A DNA stretch of 64,000 nucleotides from Tachypleus tridentatus (taxonomy: Eukaryota > Arthropoda > Merostomata > Xiphosura > Limulidae): contig NC_134837.1 in NCBI RefSeq assembly GCF_004210375.1, positions 161,675,310 through 161,739,309 on the forward strand. Direction: 5' to 3'. The notes under the pieces are model-generated. The model was not told the origin of the DNA, made no database searches, and saw nothing but the letters and a program-made list of their open reading frames with translations. The translations under genes were made by a program, and so were the position numbers. The stretch's first letter is position 1; the number at the start of each line of letters is the position of its first letter. Positions 36,331-46,929 of the stretch are shown here, one piece after another.

Positions 36331-36545
36331 AATGAATATTAAGTTAAACCTCAAAAATATGGCCACAATATATGATTAGTAGACGAAAACTGAGTAGTTA
36401 ACCCTCACAAATATCCAATTTTAGAGGAAGGGTGATTGATTAACCCTCACAGATATGGCCGCGGTATCCGATTTTAAACAAAGTCTGATTGGTTGATCGC
36501 CACAGAAATGGCCGTGATTTTTGATTCTGATAAAGTTAATCTTGA
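36330..36545. repeat. Degenerate tandem repeat of about 60 bp
   Basis: Three to four diverged units share TTAACCCTCACAAATAT, then GGCC and a TCCGATTTTA-type block. Old and poorly conserved. Confidence 0.6.
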
Positions 36546-36821
36546 CAACTTGATCATTTGTTGAAATAGACTGCGAAACATCAGTTTTATCACGGAGACA
36601 GAGTGGAGTGCGTTTCATTATACAGTGAAAACAATAAAAATGTAAATTTCGTAAACAAAATTTTCCGCTTTATTCTTTAAAAAGAAACTATTAGGTTAAG
36701 GTTTCTATAAGATGTGTAAAAACTTGGAGGAAGAACTGGAAAAGAAATCATCCAATTTAAAGAAATAAGCTATACGAAGCCTTTAACAGTGTAAAATAAT
36801 TTTGGGCATCTCGGATATGTA

Positions 36822-38241
36822 AAGTCATGTGAAAAGTTAGAACATCCTACCCCCTAATAACTAGTGTTACCCCCTTTGGCTGAAATAACTGCAGTGAGAC
36901 GCTTCTTGTAGCCATCTACCAGTCTCTGACACTGGTCTGAAGAAAGTTTGCCTCACTTCTCAATGCAGAATTCTGTCAGCTGTGAGATGTTTGAGGGGTT
37001 TCTTGCATGTACAGCCCGTTTCAAGTCACCCCACAGCATCTCAATGGGATTAAGATCTGGAGTTTGACTCGGCTATTCCAAGGCTCTCCATTTCTTAGTT
37101 TTCAGCCAGTCGTTGGTGGACTTACTGGTATGTTTTGGGTCATTGTCGTGTTGCAGGGTCCAGTTCCGCTTCAGCTTTAATTTTCGTACAGATGGTCTCA
37201 CATGATCCTCAAGCACCCTCTGATACACAGTAGAATTCATGGTGGATTCTATGATTGTGAGCTTTCCAGGTCCTGCTGCAGCAAAGCAGCCCCAAGCCAT
37301 GATACTTCCACCTCCATGCTTCACAGTTGGTATGAGGTACTTTTCCTGGAATGCTGTATTTAGTTTACGCCAAACATGTCCTCTGTTTTGGTGTCCAAAT
37401 AATTCAATTTTGGACTCATCTGTCCAAAGAACATTATTCCAGAGGTCCTGGAATTTTTCTACATTCTCTCTAGCAAACTTCAGTCCGGCCTTGATGTTTC
37501 TCTTAGAGAGCAAAGATTTCCTCCTTGCACACCTCCCATGCAAGTTAAACTTGTGCAGTCTCTTTCTGATTGTAGAAGCATGCACTTTCACATCAACAGT
37601 AGCTAGAGCCTGCTGTAGGGCCCGTGATAACTTGTTAGGGTGTTTGGAGACCTCTTTTAGCATTTTGCGGTCTGCTATCGGGGTGAACTTGCTTGGACGA
37701 CCAGACCTGGGCATGTTAGAAGTTGTTTTAAAAGCCCTCCACTTGTTGACTATTTTCCGGAGAGTGGAATGGCTGATTTCAAAATCTGTTGGGATTTTTT
37801 AAAATCCATTACCAGACTCATAAGCTTCTACAATTTTCTTTCCGATGGCCTCAGACAGCTCTTTTGCTCTCAGCAAGGTGCTCACTCTCACTTCAAGAGT
37901 CAGGAGCACACCAAACTAAATGAGGCAAGCCTCATTCAAAATGATGAGTAACGATCTTCTAATCATGTGCACCTGGTGTGATACACGTGTATGTGAGTTG
38001 AGCCATTTTAAGTGGGAATAAATGTAGGGGTGTCCTAACTTTTTTCTCAGTTAGAATATGCATTTTTGTAGAATTACATTTACAGAAGATCTTGAAAAGT
38101 CTTTTCTTCAGTTTTAATTATTTAGTTATATTCCTATAATTTCTTAGTGTTGTTAAAATTGAGATTAAATATCTATATATTCAAAAATGTTGCAAAAATA
38201 CACAGGCTTTCATAGGGTGTCCTAACTTTTTCACATGACTG
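36822..38241 (-). mobile_element. Tc1-like DNA transposon (family B), nearly complete, inactivated
   Basis: TA flanks both ends. The right terminus (reverse complement) starts CAGTCATGTGAAAAAGTTAG, and the left end reads AAGTCATGTGAAAAGTTAGA. On the minus strand the transposase runs from about KELSEAIGKKIVEAYESGNG near 37,850 through STLRKIVNKWRAF, SGRPSKF, VLWTDESKIELFG (first Asp), LQHDNDPKHTSK (second Asp) and TPDLNPIEMLW (Glu), to SAKGGNTSY near 36,860. Two in-frame stops are seen: TAA after YESGNGF (near 37,800) and TAG where Trp is expected before PSQTPDLNPIE (near 37,070). The sequence style is that of Tc1 elements widespread in fish and frogs. Confidence 0.9.
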
Positions 38242-38257
38242 TATATACATACTGGTA

Positions 38258-38537
38258 CTTTTTTGTTTTAAATTTCGCCCAAAGCTAGGCGAAAGCCACC
38301 TGCGCTAGCTTTCCCTAATTTAGCAAAGTAAGTCTAGAGGAAAGGGAGTTTAGTCATCACCACCTACCGCCAACTCTTGGGCCACTCTTTTACCAATGAA
38401 TAGTGGGATTGATCGTCACATTATAACGCCCCCGCGGCTGAAGGGGCAAGCATATTTGATGTGACGGGGATTCGAGCCCACGACCCACCCACAGATTGCA
38501 AGTCGAGTGCCTTAACTACCTGGCTATGCCGGGCCTT
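38258..38537 (-). mobile_element. tRNA-derived SINE, family 1
   Basis: Minus-strand copy directly next to the Tc1-like family B element. The head (GGCCCGGCATAGCCAGGTAG in reverse complement) and B box region GGGCTCGAATCCCCGTC are well kept. No clear target duplication. Confidence 0.85.
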
Positions 38538-39539
38538 ACGAGTAGAAAGTAGATAACTTTAAACATATCGGATATATATATATGTGTATATATACATGCA
38601 GGAGTAGAGTACATGACTGAACATCTTGGATGTGTATTTTTCTACAGTTTTTATAAACTTTTGTTTACTTCTCTCTCTCAGTTTATGTTTTATTAGTAAT
38701 TACAGGAAAATATTTGGATACAACCTTCGTAAAAATTCTTTCCAATAAACTCTGATCAAGCAAGATTCATAATTGTGTCAAAACTACAAGACATAATTAA
38801 CGTAAGGATATCCACGAAAGAGGTTTGTTTGTCATTCGTCCCAAATATAATTAAAACAACTGATAACATAAAGGGATTTTTACGTAATTAGTGAAGTATA
38901 TCCAACTAGGTAGTTTTGTGTTGTTTTCGTTTTATATATAATTTTTCACAAACGCTAAAAATGTTAAGTTGAAGAGGACACACTTAGGAAACTTGGCAGT
39001 TTTTTAAGTTAGCTATTTGAACGTTCAATATTTACACATCTTTATACAATGCGGCATTGTTTGTGTAATAAATATTTACAAAACCACGAATTGTACACGG
39101 TTTTACATGTTTCAAAACTGCTGGCCCTTATTGTTGGCTATTTTTTACATGTAATCTGTTTTGGTCGGATCACGGCAATATATTTGAAAGTTTAATTTTT
39201 TACAACACGAAGCTTGATTTTAGCTATAATTATTATTTCAAATATCTAACATTTACTTGAACAATTTATAGATTTATCAGATGAATGATTTAGAATCTTT
39301 TGTTAAATTTAGCTTCGTAAGATTTAAGTTAAAATAATTTTTAATTTATATATTTTAGTTCTATCGAAGAAATTTGAAAAACTGTTAACAAAAAGTATTA
39401 TTTATTGATATGTGCTGCCATCTTTTTGAAACTTTGCAACTAATTTTAACCTATTTACAAGATGTAGAAGATAAAACAAATTTTAATAACAATAATAATA
39501 ACGAAAATATATATTTATAAAATTATTTCTCAATATACA
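38538..39539. other. Gene-free stretch
   Basis: AT-rich, nothing recognised on either strand. Confidence 0.35.
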
Positions 39540-40420
39540 GGGTTGAATGCTATAAGCTGAAACAATTTGAATATGAAAATTAGCAAGATCCGTGACAACC
39601 ACAGGCAATTCAAAGTCGTGGTGGAATGGATTGTATCAGAACTACATTTTGACATTTTTAGTGTATCGTAGGCAGTGAAATATCGCAGAAAACTGACCGC
39701 TTTTGGAAGGTGTATGTAATAGCTTTTCCGACATAAATATCATACATTTAGACTGTAAAGATGTATTCAGTTCGTGGGTTTAGAATTTCCAAGACGGAGA
39801 TATCCTTTGTACTTAATTACATTGGATAACAAAAGAATATTGATCAAAATGGACCCCAGGACCATCCAGAAAGAGACCTGTAACAAGTCGTATTACAACC
39901 ATAATGAGCAAAGTGCAGCATTTTGTAAGAGGTGGGTGTTCACAAATTCAAAAAAATTAGTACTAAAAGCCATCCACGTGTCTCAGGCGACTACAAGAAA
40001 TGTTATAAAGAAATATCTTTATCTGGAAGTTAGGCCATTTGGGCAACCGTTCACCAATATAAGGCTTACAGTCATATTTAACGATTAACCATCTCATATT
40101 TCTAGCGAGTTGAGAATGAAACGGGTATCGCTCTATTGCGTGTGTAAACATACTGATCAAGTTGCACATACTGATTTCTGTTCCTCGAAACTGGCGTTGC
40201 AAAATCGTTGTCCTCGTAAACCAGATGGAATATGTAAACCTTTCAGTGAGAATAAGTGTGGTTTGGACACGACAGTATTACGACTGAGCCTTCCGCAATG
40301 GAAACTACATTACATAACTTTTAATATTGTCGAGATTCCCGGTCGTCATGGATCTGACAACATGGATTGTAACGACGTGGTATGGCTCCAAAATCGTTTT
40401 ATAAGGCACTGAACATTCAA
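39540..40420. other. Unassigned region with overlapping open frames
   Basis: This part is less AT-rich than its surroundings. Frames of 104 codons (39,774-40,088, plus), 100 codons (40,110-40,412, plus) and 79 codons (39,963-40,202, minus) overlap. The plus frames are consecutive and contain SQATTRNVIKKYLY, and later several Cys and His. I cannot assign them to a family. An eroded transposon is the simplest explanation, but no termini were found. Confidence 0.25.
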
Positions 40421-41825
40421 TGGTATACTTTCCTTTATCTACTATAAGTTTTGTTTTCTGAACAAAAACAATATTTTCACCTCTGTTTGAATGGTTATTT
40501 CTTTGATTTATAACAGATATTAAATTGTTATTTTTCTGTACGTGACGTTGGAGTAATTAATGTAACTTTAAGTATCTAGAACGGCTGTGGCAGTACCTGC
40601 GGTTTGATCAAACGTTAAATTGTGTGTGCATAATTACGATAGTGTTTCTAACTTGGCTGTAGTTACTTTATATATATATATATATTATTGTTATTATTTT
40701 TAATCAGTTTTTTTTTAAATGACTGTGATGCATTAATTAGGTTATTTACTCAGATCCTTGTGAGATGGATTTCCTGCTGTTGTTTTAGCATAAATTTACT
40801 CAATGAGTTACCTTCTCTCTGTCCACAGCGATGAATCGAACCGCGGATTTTGAGATTGAAGACCGTAAAACTATTACTATTCAGTTGGGGAAATATATAT
40901 TGGTTTGTTTACAGCACAAAACTACAGAATTAGTTATCTGCACATTTTTTTCTACTGCGGGAACTAAACCCGGAATTTAACGTTGTAACTCAGTAAATTT
41001 CAATGTCCCTAACTTTCAAGCTTCAGTCAAGAAAAACAAACAAATACAAGAAAACATAACAGGGAAATTATAGTATACCAGTAATACTAATAAGAGATTC
41101 TTAAAACTCAATACTAGGAGAAAAACTGTCTGGGAGAAATTCAGGGAAGTGTAGGTTTGAGTTTTATGGTTTTTAACTAGGTCCTCAAGTCACACGTAAT
41201 TTCTTTCTTTAGAACTGATATTCTTCCTCGATAATATCAGTTTAAGCCTCGATGATTATCTGAGTCTATTAGAATAACAAGAAGAACTATTAATATTGTG
41301 ACAAGACTCGACTTTTACATGGAAGTTGTCAAAAGACACGTGTTGGTGACTTTAATTTGCGAGGTGATTTAATAACGCATTACGATGTAAAGATTTCAGA
41401 ATTAAGTAAGTCCTGGTGATTGTTCAAGACGAGGAGAAAGCTCTTCCTGTGAAAATCTTTTTAAATAATGAATAATGAGATATTTATATAACGTTCAGGA
41501 GTTTCGTAAGCTGAAAGGATCCTCATCAACTCTCCGTTTCACATCACACGCAGAATACAAGAAGAATGTTAAATAATCTTCGAACCAGCTCTCCCAGACT
41601 CATCTAATCCTTCTCTTCAGAAGAGAGGTCACAATAAGGCTATCATGACAGACTGTTTTCATGACAAAAAAGGATCAGAAACAAAATGAATGACAAGAGT
41701 ACGTTCAAATACTAATAATAAAACATGAAACATAACATTAAATAACTTAAAATAGTTTGATGTCATAAATATAATTTTTATTACTTAAGAATAGTATAAA
41801 CAACACTATAAATACCAAGAAAAGT
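40421..41825. other. Gene-free stretch with a SINE relic
   Basis: A diverged minus-strand SINE family 3 relic lies near 40,905-41,000 (ACAGCACAAAACTACAGAAT at its tail). A short TA microsatellite is at 40,670. Otherwise nothing was recognised. Confidence 0.4.
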
Positions 41826-42056
41826 TCACTAGCCGTCCCTAATATAGCATTAGTTTAGTTACTAGATGGAAGGCAGCTAGTCATCACCGCCTACCGCCAC
41901 TTCTTGGGTTATTCTTTTATCAACGAATGGCGGGATTGAACGTAACATTGTACCACCTCCACAGCTGAAAGGATGAGCATGTTTGATGTGAAGGGGATTC
42001 TAACCCACGACCCTCAGATTGCGAGTTGATTGTCGTAATCACCTGACCATGCCGGG
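41826..42056 (-). mobile_element. tRNA-derived SINE, family 1, tail-truncated
   Basis: Minus-strand copy starting inside the body (ACTAGCCGTCCCTAATATAG) and ending with the head CCGGCATGGTCAGGTGATTA in reverse complement. It lacks the usual tail segment. Confidence 0.8.
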
Positions 42057-42699
42057 ATAACCTAAAAAAAGGCAGAGACTCTCTCCTAGAACAAACGTCT
42101 ATAGCGTATAGTCATTAGTTTCGTATAAACAAGTAACACGTTTTGTTTAGGCTTGGTATGTCAATTCGGTAATAAACTGTGTGTACTTTCAATAAGAAAC
42201 AGCCACGTTTGAGGCTGAATTGAGAAATAAACAAGTTATTAATTAACGACAAAATAGTCAATTTTATTTCCATGCTGTTGGTTATACCTAACTGTTGGAA
42301 AACACATTTAAATCTAAAGTCCTAAACACTGCTAGCATTACTGTGCATGAACATTTTCATGGAAATTTTGAGAATGTTTCTTTGAACGTTTGAATCTGGA
42401 ACTATCCGGTACAGAGAAGTATCTGGAACCACGTGAAACGAAGGAGAACCGAGAACGGACCGTTCAGTATAGAAGAGCTTCTGGAACGTTTTTTTACAGG
42501 TTTGGACAGCGTGGAACAGAGCAGTATCTAGAACAATGAAGTAAAGAAGGAAAGCTCTGGCCGCACAGGTAAGAGGGGGAATGGAACTGTTCAGTCTGAC
42601 AGAAGATGAACTTACAAATGAAGTAAAATGTCTTCCCAACAAATTGCTGCTACAGCATAATGACCTCTGAATCAAGTGATTAGTACTGTTATTCTCTGT

Positions 42700-43140
42700 A
42701 GGGTAATAACACCCTGATATCCAGTGGTGTAACTCAATACAGGACAGTATTCCTTAATACCTAATGGTGCCACTCAGTATAGAGCAATTCATACTTGGTG
42801 GTGGTGCTACTCAGTTTAGGATAACACATCCTAATATCTAATGGTGCCACTCAATATACAGTAATCAATACGTAGTGGTGCCACTTAGTACAGACCAATA
42901 CCCCAATCTGTATCTTTTGTTAACCAATAAAAATACTTGCTGAGGTAGCACAAAAGGGCATCATAATGGGATTCTTTTGTGTGTTATAATGGGGTTGTTT
43001 TGTGTGTTATAGTGGGGTTGTTTTGGTATGACTTGATATAAACAGATCTAAAGCTGACTTGAGCAGACGTAAAAATACTTGTACAGGTACAACTGATTTA
43101 AACAGATGTAAAGATACTCGTACAGGTGTAAAGGTACTTG
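42700..43140. repeat. Cluster of degenerate tandem repeats
   Basis: Three adjacent arrays. About 45-bp units around TAATGGTGCCACTCAGTATA lie at 42,715-42,900. A 24-bp array with GTGTGTTATAATGGGGTTGT lies at 42,965-43,025. Units around ACTTGTACAGGTACAACTGA lie at 43,060-43,140. All are old and imperfect. Confidence 0.7.
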
Positions 43141-43589
43141 TTTAGTTCCTAATAAGAATTATACAAGAAAGAAGTAGTGAGACCTAAGAAAACGCCAGTG
43201 GGACCTAACCTCGTGTAACGATACTTGTACAGGGCTTATATGGGATATTGACAAAGTCTCCTTATATATAGAATGCTGCAGTAATGATTTTAGAAGTACT
43301 AATGAAACTCGTAGAGGTGCCTTTTGTGTTTTATAAAATATGTCGATATTCATGAACGAAACAAAATACTTCAAAATATGAAGTGAATACAACAGCTATG
43401 CATGTTGTATTATATAATTTAAAGTTTCTCTATATCTTCCATTTGTTTTTATAAAGTGCAACTCTAGAATAAACGAGCTGTTACAAATAAATAAAAAAAA
43501 ATTAAATTGACCTAAAATTTACAATATATATATGTGTATTACTTTATAATTATGTGAACAAAGATTATAATAAATTTATTCTGTTAAGT

Positions 43590-43910
43590 GTCTGTACCTC
43601 CGTCTGTTTAATTGTCTATTTGTCAATGCATTCGCCTGTTTAATTGTTTATCTATCAGTACATCTGTCTAGTTAATTGTCTGTTTCTACATCCATCTGTT
43701 TAATTTTCTATCTGCTCATCTCTGTTTCATTGTGTAGCTGTACATAATCTGTTTAATTGTCTATTTGTTTCTACATCCGTTTCTTTATTTGTCTATCTAT
43801 CTGTATGTCCGTGTAGTTAATCGCCTGTCTGTAATTCCGCCTGTTTAATTGTCTGTCTAGCTGTCTGTTTGTCTATCTATCTAGATATTTGTCTGTCTGT
43901 CTATCTACGC
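43590..43910. repeat. Degenerate tandem repeat rich in CTGTTTAATTGTCTAT
   Basis: Units of roughly 40 bp with TCTGTTTAATTGTCTATTTG, grading into CTGT/CTAT tetranucleotide repeat at the right. No coding content. Confidence 0.75.
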
Positions 43911-44948
43911 GTATGTTAAAGAGTTGACATATAGTTATCATTACAGTTTGTCAAAACAAGAAACACCCAACTTGACGAATTTTTCTAGATTAAAATGAAA
44001 CTTGTCTCATTATAAAATATTACATGATGTTTTTGTAAGGTTTAGTGAAATACTGCTAATGATGAAAGTTTCCCACTTCAGAACCAACAAGAATAAATGT
44101 TCTACTTTAATGATGAAACTGTTTTTCTTTTGGTGAAATTCAAAACCATCGAGGGGAACCTTTCTGTCTTTATATATGTTTTTAATGAGATGTGTGTATT
44201 GATATATCTTTGTCTAAAGTATCATTTAAGAAAAAAACTTATCACAGATGTATGAAAATGAGTCTAGCCTAGTTTGACTTTTTTTTTAAAATGGGACCTC
44301 AACCTACGTAACTAATATTTTATTTGGAGATAAGAAGTATAACTGTTTCACAATCAACTCCTGACAACACTTAAGTTTCATTTAAAAATAATCTGTAAAA
44401 GTGTTGGATGTTTGTACGGTTGGTATGGGTATTAAAACTTTAATTCCCATACACTGCGAGTTGTGGGCATGAAAACAACGTTGTTATGACACATCATTGC
44501 AGAGATTTATCATTTCTTTTAAACCGAATTAACAGCAAAATAATAACAATGGGTTATAGATTAGCAAAGGTTATCTGCTGCCATCTACCGGCAAATATGC
44601 AAATTTCCCGTGTTCACAACATCATTCAGCTGTCTGTCACGTCACCCTAAGGATGAAGGTCGTTGTTTACGACATTGGTAACTACATTGACCATTTTCGT
44701 GTTCATTGATTCGAATTCTCCTTGGTGTATTTAGTAAATCCCCAAACTAATATTGCTATAATACCAATGTAATTCATTTTTTTTACAAATAATAGTACGC
44801 TAAGGAACTTTATGATGCGTTTATGTTCAAATAAATTGTTAATGTTATTGATTATTAAATAAATATAATTGTTACTGTACTTCATTCTGAGTTCTGTGAC
44901 TTCAGTATCAGTTTGTAATATTCTTAGAAGTGTTCCTACTTTTTAATA
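43911..44948. other. Gene-free stretch with a possible Penelope-like trace
   Basis: GGTATGGGTATTAAAACTTT near 44,424 resembles the sequence beside the Penelope-like ends at 15,340 and 57,838. No other feature was recognised. Confidence 0.35.
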
Positions 44949-45131
44949 GGGCCCGGCATGGCCAGGTGGTGGAGACACTCGGCTCGTATTTCGAGGGGAG
45001 CGGTTTCAAATCCCCTTCACACCAAACATACTCGCCCTTTCAGACATGGGGGCGTTATAATGTGACGTTTTATTCCACTATTCGTTGGTAAAAGAGTTGG
45101 TTGTGGGTGGTGATGACTAATTGACTTTCAT
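44949..45131 (+). mobile_element. tRNA-derived SINE, family 1, 3'-truncated
   Basis: The head GGCCCGGCATGGCCAGGTGG is intact. The B box is changed to GCGGTTTCAAATCCCC. The copy stops after GGTGGTGATGACTAAT, where the GC-rich inverted-repeat element begins. Confidence 0.85.
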
Positions 45132-45294
45132 TTAATGCCATCACTACTCAAAAGTACGGCTTTTCTATGTGCGGTAAAAGGCGAGAGCTTATGCGGGAGA
45201 GTTCCGCGTGGCTACCCCAAGTACCGTCGAACTCGTCGTAGCGTGTTCCACCGCCTATCTGTCCGAAGGGCAGAAAGAAACGTGATGGCATTAA
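45132..45294. repeat. GC-rich element bounded by 13-bp inverted repeats
   Basis: TTAATGCCATCAC (45,132-45,144) and GTGATGGCATTAA (45,282-45,294) are exact inverted repeats. The 137-nt interior is clearly richer in G+C than the neighbourhood and contains a small hairpin CTGTCCGAAGGGCAG and complementary AAGTACGGC/GTACCGT-type segments. The ends could be TTAA-flanked termini of a tiny transposon, or the stem of a structured RNA. I do not recognise the interior. Confidence 0.7.
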
Positions 45295-45619
45295 GTTAGA
45301 TCTCTGATTTGATATTGTTAGTTTGTACTTCGCGGGTTTCTTTCTTACCTCACCACCTTTGGTCTTTCCTACGAAGTACTTGTTTATTTTCCATACATTT
45401 ATAAGACTTCTGTTTCATCATAAAAAATAACCAGGTTATCTGCGCCATTTAACTGACGCAACATACAATATGAACATACAACTTTCATATTTTCATGATG
45501 TTACAAAACACGTCGATTCTAATAAGATTAGTATCACAGGTCGCGCCAACTACTAAATGATATGCATATTTGACAACATTACGCAATCTGTACAATTGCG
45601 TGAAGCTCCCGCTGATTTA

Positions 45620-45890
45620 GGGATAGATCAGAACTATTATGTTAACTGATTAGAAATACTTAGCAATACATCAGGACTGTTATGGTAACTAATTACTCAG
45701 TAATATATCAGGACTATTATGTTAACTGATCAGACTCACAATTGGATAGGTTTGTGTCATTATATTGATCAATCAGACCCTAATAGATAGGATGGGACTA
45801 TTATATTAACTGATCAGACTCAATAATGAATTAGGTTGTGACATTTATATTAACTAATCAGACTAACTAATGGATAGACTGGACAGGTAT
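45620..45890. repeat. Degenerate tandem repeat of about 50 bp
   Basis: About five units share GGACTATTATGTTAACTGAT and CAGACTCA. Old and variable in length. Confidence 0.65.
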
Positions 45891-46929
45891 CACTAGGTGT
45901 CTAGAAGATTTCTAGAACGGACCCATATGTATCTTCAGAAATTTTTGACGTTTCAATTTGTCGATCATGATTTTCAATTTTTATTTTTCAAGACGCCAAC
46001 TAGGAATTAGGGGCACGGTCAAATAGAATCTGGGAACGTGCCTATTTCTACCCATGCCTCTGTTTCGACACCTCACTATGAAAGGAAATAAAAATTTGAT
46101 CATTATCAATTTAAAAAACCGACTTCTCTATATCTGGTGATATAGAGGTATATACAGCAGTATTGCATTTACCAGAGATAAACTAGTCTTCAGTGAATCA
46201 TTAAAAATAGTGTTCAGTTTACAAGTGTTTGAATCTCATCAATTACAAATATATAATTACTGCAATTTTATAAACGCAGTGACAGAAGATGTCATTTACA
46301 TAAGATACAGCTATGGTTGACCACAGTGACTGTGTCAATACTGATTGGTGCGACAAAGCCAGTACGACCTATCAGCGTACGTTAAACATCTTGGAAGTAT
46401 ACCGCTTATAATTGCCGTGCAGAGTCGGGTAGTAAATACCAAAGGGTGTTAATTTAGTGTTATCTATTAGGTTAAATGTTAGTTTTAGTTACGTCACACA
46501 TTTTTCGTGATTTTTTGGATATTTTTATGTTTTGATAAATATTACACAATGTATATCAGTGGTGTATCTTGGCCGACGGCTGTGAATTATTGCATTATTA
46601 TTGGCATTAGTTACGTATATTTATAATAATATATAATTCTGCATAAGTAATATTTCTGATAAAATATAGATACCTCTATATGATATTAAGTAATGCCTCC
46701 ATCAGTATAGTTGTACGTAATTTCTCTGATGATATATATATACATATTTAATATCACCAATACTATGTTAGCATTCTTAAGTACTAACTGTGATACAAAT
46801 AAAATCTATTAATTAATTACTTCTTATAATAATTACGTTTATCTTCATGTAATATTTTTAGTAAATACAATACATTATTATGCTCTTGTTTTTTTACAGT
46901 TTCAATTTTTATTAAAATGTAGAAAATTT
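45891..46929. other. Gene-free stretch upstream of the plus SLC6 copy
   Basis: Mostly AT-rich. A less AT-rich part near 46,310-46,450 (GACCACAGTGACTGTGTCAA...) could be a former promoter or untranslated exon, but no element can be named. Confidence 0.3.

Noticed and set aside
37239-37802. 187-codon plus-strand open frame in the Tc1-like family B element
   Set aside because: It is antisense to the transposase frame, which contains the DD34E motifs; its residues match nothing known.
42322-42675. 117-codon minus-strand open frame
   Set aside because: It is Ser-rich with no domain. The DNA shows degenerate repetition of a CTGGAAC motif, which explains the open frame.
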